From Dipteris shenzhenensis (Eukaryota > Polypodiophyta > Polypodiopsida > Gleicheniales), in NCBI GenBank assembly GCA_047967505.1, contig CM106541.1: a stretch of DNA of 64,000 nt; one strand, 5' to 3'. The stretch's first letter is position 1; each line of letters starts with the position of its first letter. The translations under genes and the position numbers were made by a program. Of this stretch, positions 62,827 to 64,000 are shown in pieces. The notes below the pieces were generated by a model. That model had not been told where the DNA came from. It ran no database searches and was given only the letters and a program-made list of their open reading frames with translations.

Positions 62827-63300
62827 AAGTTGAAAATGCCCTTAAAGCAGAGACTCTTTTTATGGAAATGTATTGTTGGTATTTTTCCAGTGGGAGTGAA
62901 ATTGGCTCAAAGAAGGATTGCCTCTCCTCTTTGTCCATGATGTCATCATACTCCTAAGAGTATTCAGCACTTATTGTGGTTTTGTTCAAATTCCAGAGAC
63001 CTTCTGGACAAGATCTCCTATTTTTTATCTCTCAGATTTCTAGCGCACAGGTTCTCGAGGTTTTTCTGGATGTTTGGCAGATTATCAGCTCCTTTGTCAC
63101 AGTATTCTCTTTTCTTTCATTGGATCAGATACTGGGCCTTATGGACCCTCTCGCTTCAGCGAAAACATGCATTTCTCAATTCATCTCTTCAGCACCCTTA
63201 TGAGTTCTTCCAGGCCTCATTGCGACAGTCCTTATATGATGCCTTGCATGAGGAAGATTTGGATGTTTCTTGCATTCAGCTTTTCTTTTACTCTTTCTGA
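62827..63300 (+). pseudogene. LINE-Cb ORF2 C-terminal zinc region
   Basis: Continues as KLKMPLKQRLFLWKCIVGIF, the zf-RVT region. A TGA at 62938-62940 replaces the Arg codon AGA of LINE-A in CPRCH. It ends FFYSF at 63298-63300, followed by a 3' UTR close to that of LINE-A. Confidence 0.78.
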
Positions 63301-63380
63301 TGGATAGGGCATTGGCTCTTTTCTTGAGCACTGCCATGTTGTAAAATGGATGTTTCATAATATAATGTTTTTAGTTTCAC

Positions 63381-63391
63381 AAAAAAAAAAA

Positions 63392-63421
<30 letters not shown>
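63381..63421 (+). repeat. Poly(A)-(GT)n-(GA)n junction
   Basis: A11, GT run 63392-63405, GA run 63406-63421; joins LINE-Cb to LINE-Cc. Confidence 0.85.
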
Positions 63422-63423
<2 letters not shown>

Positions 63424-63650
63424 CCGCTATTGGGCACTTTGGACTTTATGGACAGACCGCAATTGTAAAGTCTTTAGTGAACCCAATTTTTCTTTGTTTG
63501 CTTTCTTTAAGCGTTCTCTGCAGCAATCTTTCTTTGATTGCTTGCAGACTTGCCAATGAGATCTTCAGTTGATGTATTTTCTAGCACCTCTTTTTTGAGG
63601 TGACTATTCTTGTAATATAATCAATCAGAGCTTTCACTATATTTAAAAAA
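63422..63650 (+). mobile_element. LINE-Cc: strongly 5'-truncated L1-type LINE
   Basis: Only the last 45 or so ORF2 codons (RYWALWTLWTDRNCKVF to LQTCQ, TGA 63557-63559) and the 3' UTR remain, ending in A6. Its 3' UTR matches LINE-Ca (59340-59400), not LINE-Cb. Confidence 0.8.
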
Positions 63651-63712
63651 TGTGTGTGTGTGTATGTGTGTGTGAGAGAGAGAGAGAGAGAGTGTGTGTG
63701 TGTGATAAGATA
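63651..63712. repeat. (GT)n(GA)n(GT)n microsatellite
   Basis: Follows the LINE-Cc tail; GT, then GA (63674-63691), then GT again. Confidence 0.9.
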
Positions 63713-63799
63713 ATATTTCAAAAGAAAAGAGAGTGATAGAATTATTAGTGTGAGAATGTAAGAGTGAGTGTAGGGAAAGTGTGAATATGTGTGTGAGTG

Positions 63800-64000
63800 A
63801 CTTAGCAGGAGAAAACGAGAGGAGAAAGGGTGAACAGAAATGGGCCAAAGAGGGACAAACAGAGAAAAACGGGCAGAAAGAGGGGCGAACGGAAAATAGG
63901 CAGGAGAAGGGGTTAGCAGAAACCAACAAAAGTAGGGGCAAACAGAAAAAAACACGCAGAAAGAGGGGTGAACAGAAAAAATGGGTAGAAAGAGGGGCAA
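63800..64000. repeat. Purine-rich imperfect tandem array
   Basis: Phrases such as GAACAGAAA, GGGCAGAAAGAGGGG and GGCAAACAGAAAAA recur at about 30-35 bp. It runs off the window end. No gene. Confidence 0.6.

Larger units (their letters stand above)
59435..63391 (+). mobile_element. LINE-Cb: L1-type LINE, ORF2 nearly complete
   Basis: Runs from ORF2 start through RT to an A11 tail at 63381-63391. ORF1 is absent, so it is 5'-truncated or was joined at ORF2. Its 3' half is the closest match to LINE-A. Confidence 0.85.

Noticed and set aside
1-64000. Bacterial-type operons, Shine-Dalgarno sites, tRNA or rRNA genes
   Set aside because: None seen. The only tRNA-like sequences are primer binding sites of LTR elements.

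Overview
This window is plant nuclear DNA made almost entirely of transposable elements. No intact host gene, tRNA, rRNA or CRISPR array was seen. The evidence for a plant is: L1-type LINEs whose ORF1 pairs a DUF4283-like domain with a CCHC knuckle; tRNA-iMet primer sites (TGGTATCAGAGC) beside LTRs; a chromodomain Ty3/gypsy element; and Ty1/copia polyproteins. The density and nesting suggest a large, repeat-rich genome, possibly a fern or other seed-free plant. That last point is inference only.

Layout. 1-3004: 3' part of a LINE (LINE-A) with a chimeric, internally deleted RT. About 3040-29628: one L1-type LINE (LINE-B, about 5.75 kb of its own sequence), split twice. A 15.8-kb Ty3/gypsy element (4202-20043, TSD CCACC) sits in its ORF1. 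A three-LTR tandem gag-only element (21753-26739, TSD CAAAC) sits in its ORF2. 29629-36438: degraded DNA with scrambled copia fragments and one zinc-binding-dehydrogenase-like exon fragment. 36439-51362: three copies of a second LINE family (LINE-Z), with an RRM-type ORF1 and a microsatellite tail. One copy is on the minus strand and is split by a young chromovirus (37898-44492, TSD GCCAT). 51363-56447: a short CCGTACAG-rich patch and a Ty1/copia gag-pol with no recognisable LTR pair. 56425-57470: an inverted LINE-Z 5' fragment, a purine-rich block with a G22 run, and (GT)n. 57471-64000: a head-to-tail chain of L1-type LINEs (Ca, Cb, Cc) joined by poly(A)-(GT)n-(GA)n, then a purine-rich tandem array.

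How the parts work together. The gypsy, chromovirus and copia elements each encode Gag, protease, RT/RNase H and integrase. The tandem gag-only element encodes only Gag with zinc knuckles, so it would need pol supplied in trans. The LINEs encode an RNA-binding ORF1 and an endonuclease-RT ORF2. Nearly all the reading frames carry stops or frameshifts. The chromovirus is closest to intact: its LTRs differ at 2 of 464 positions and its gag-pol frame has one stop.

Most unusual items: the LTR-gag-LTR-gag-LTR array; the long 3' region of the gypsy element, with two pyrimidine-rich tandem arrays and an extra coiled-coil ORF; the LINE-A chimera; and tandem monomers in a LINE 5' region.
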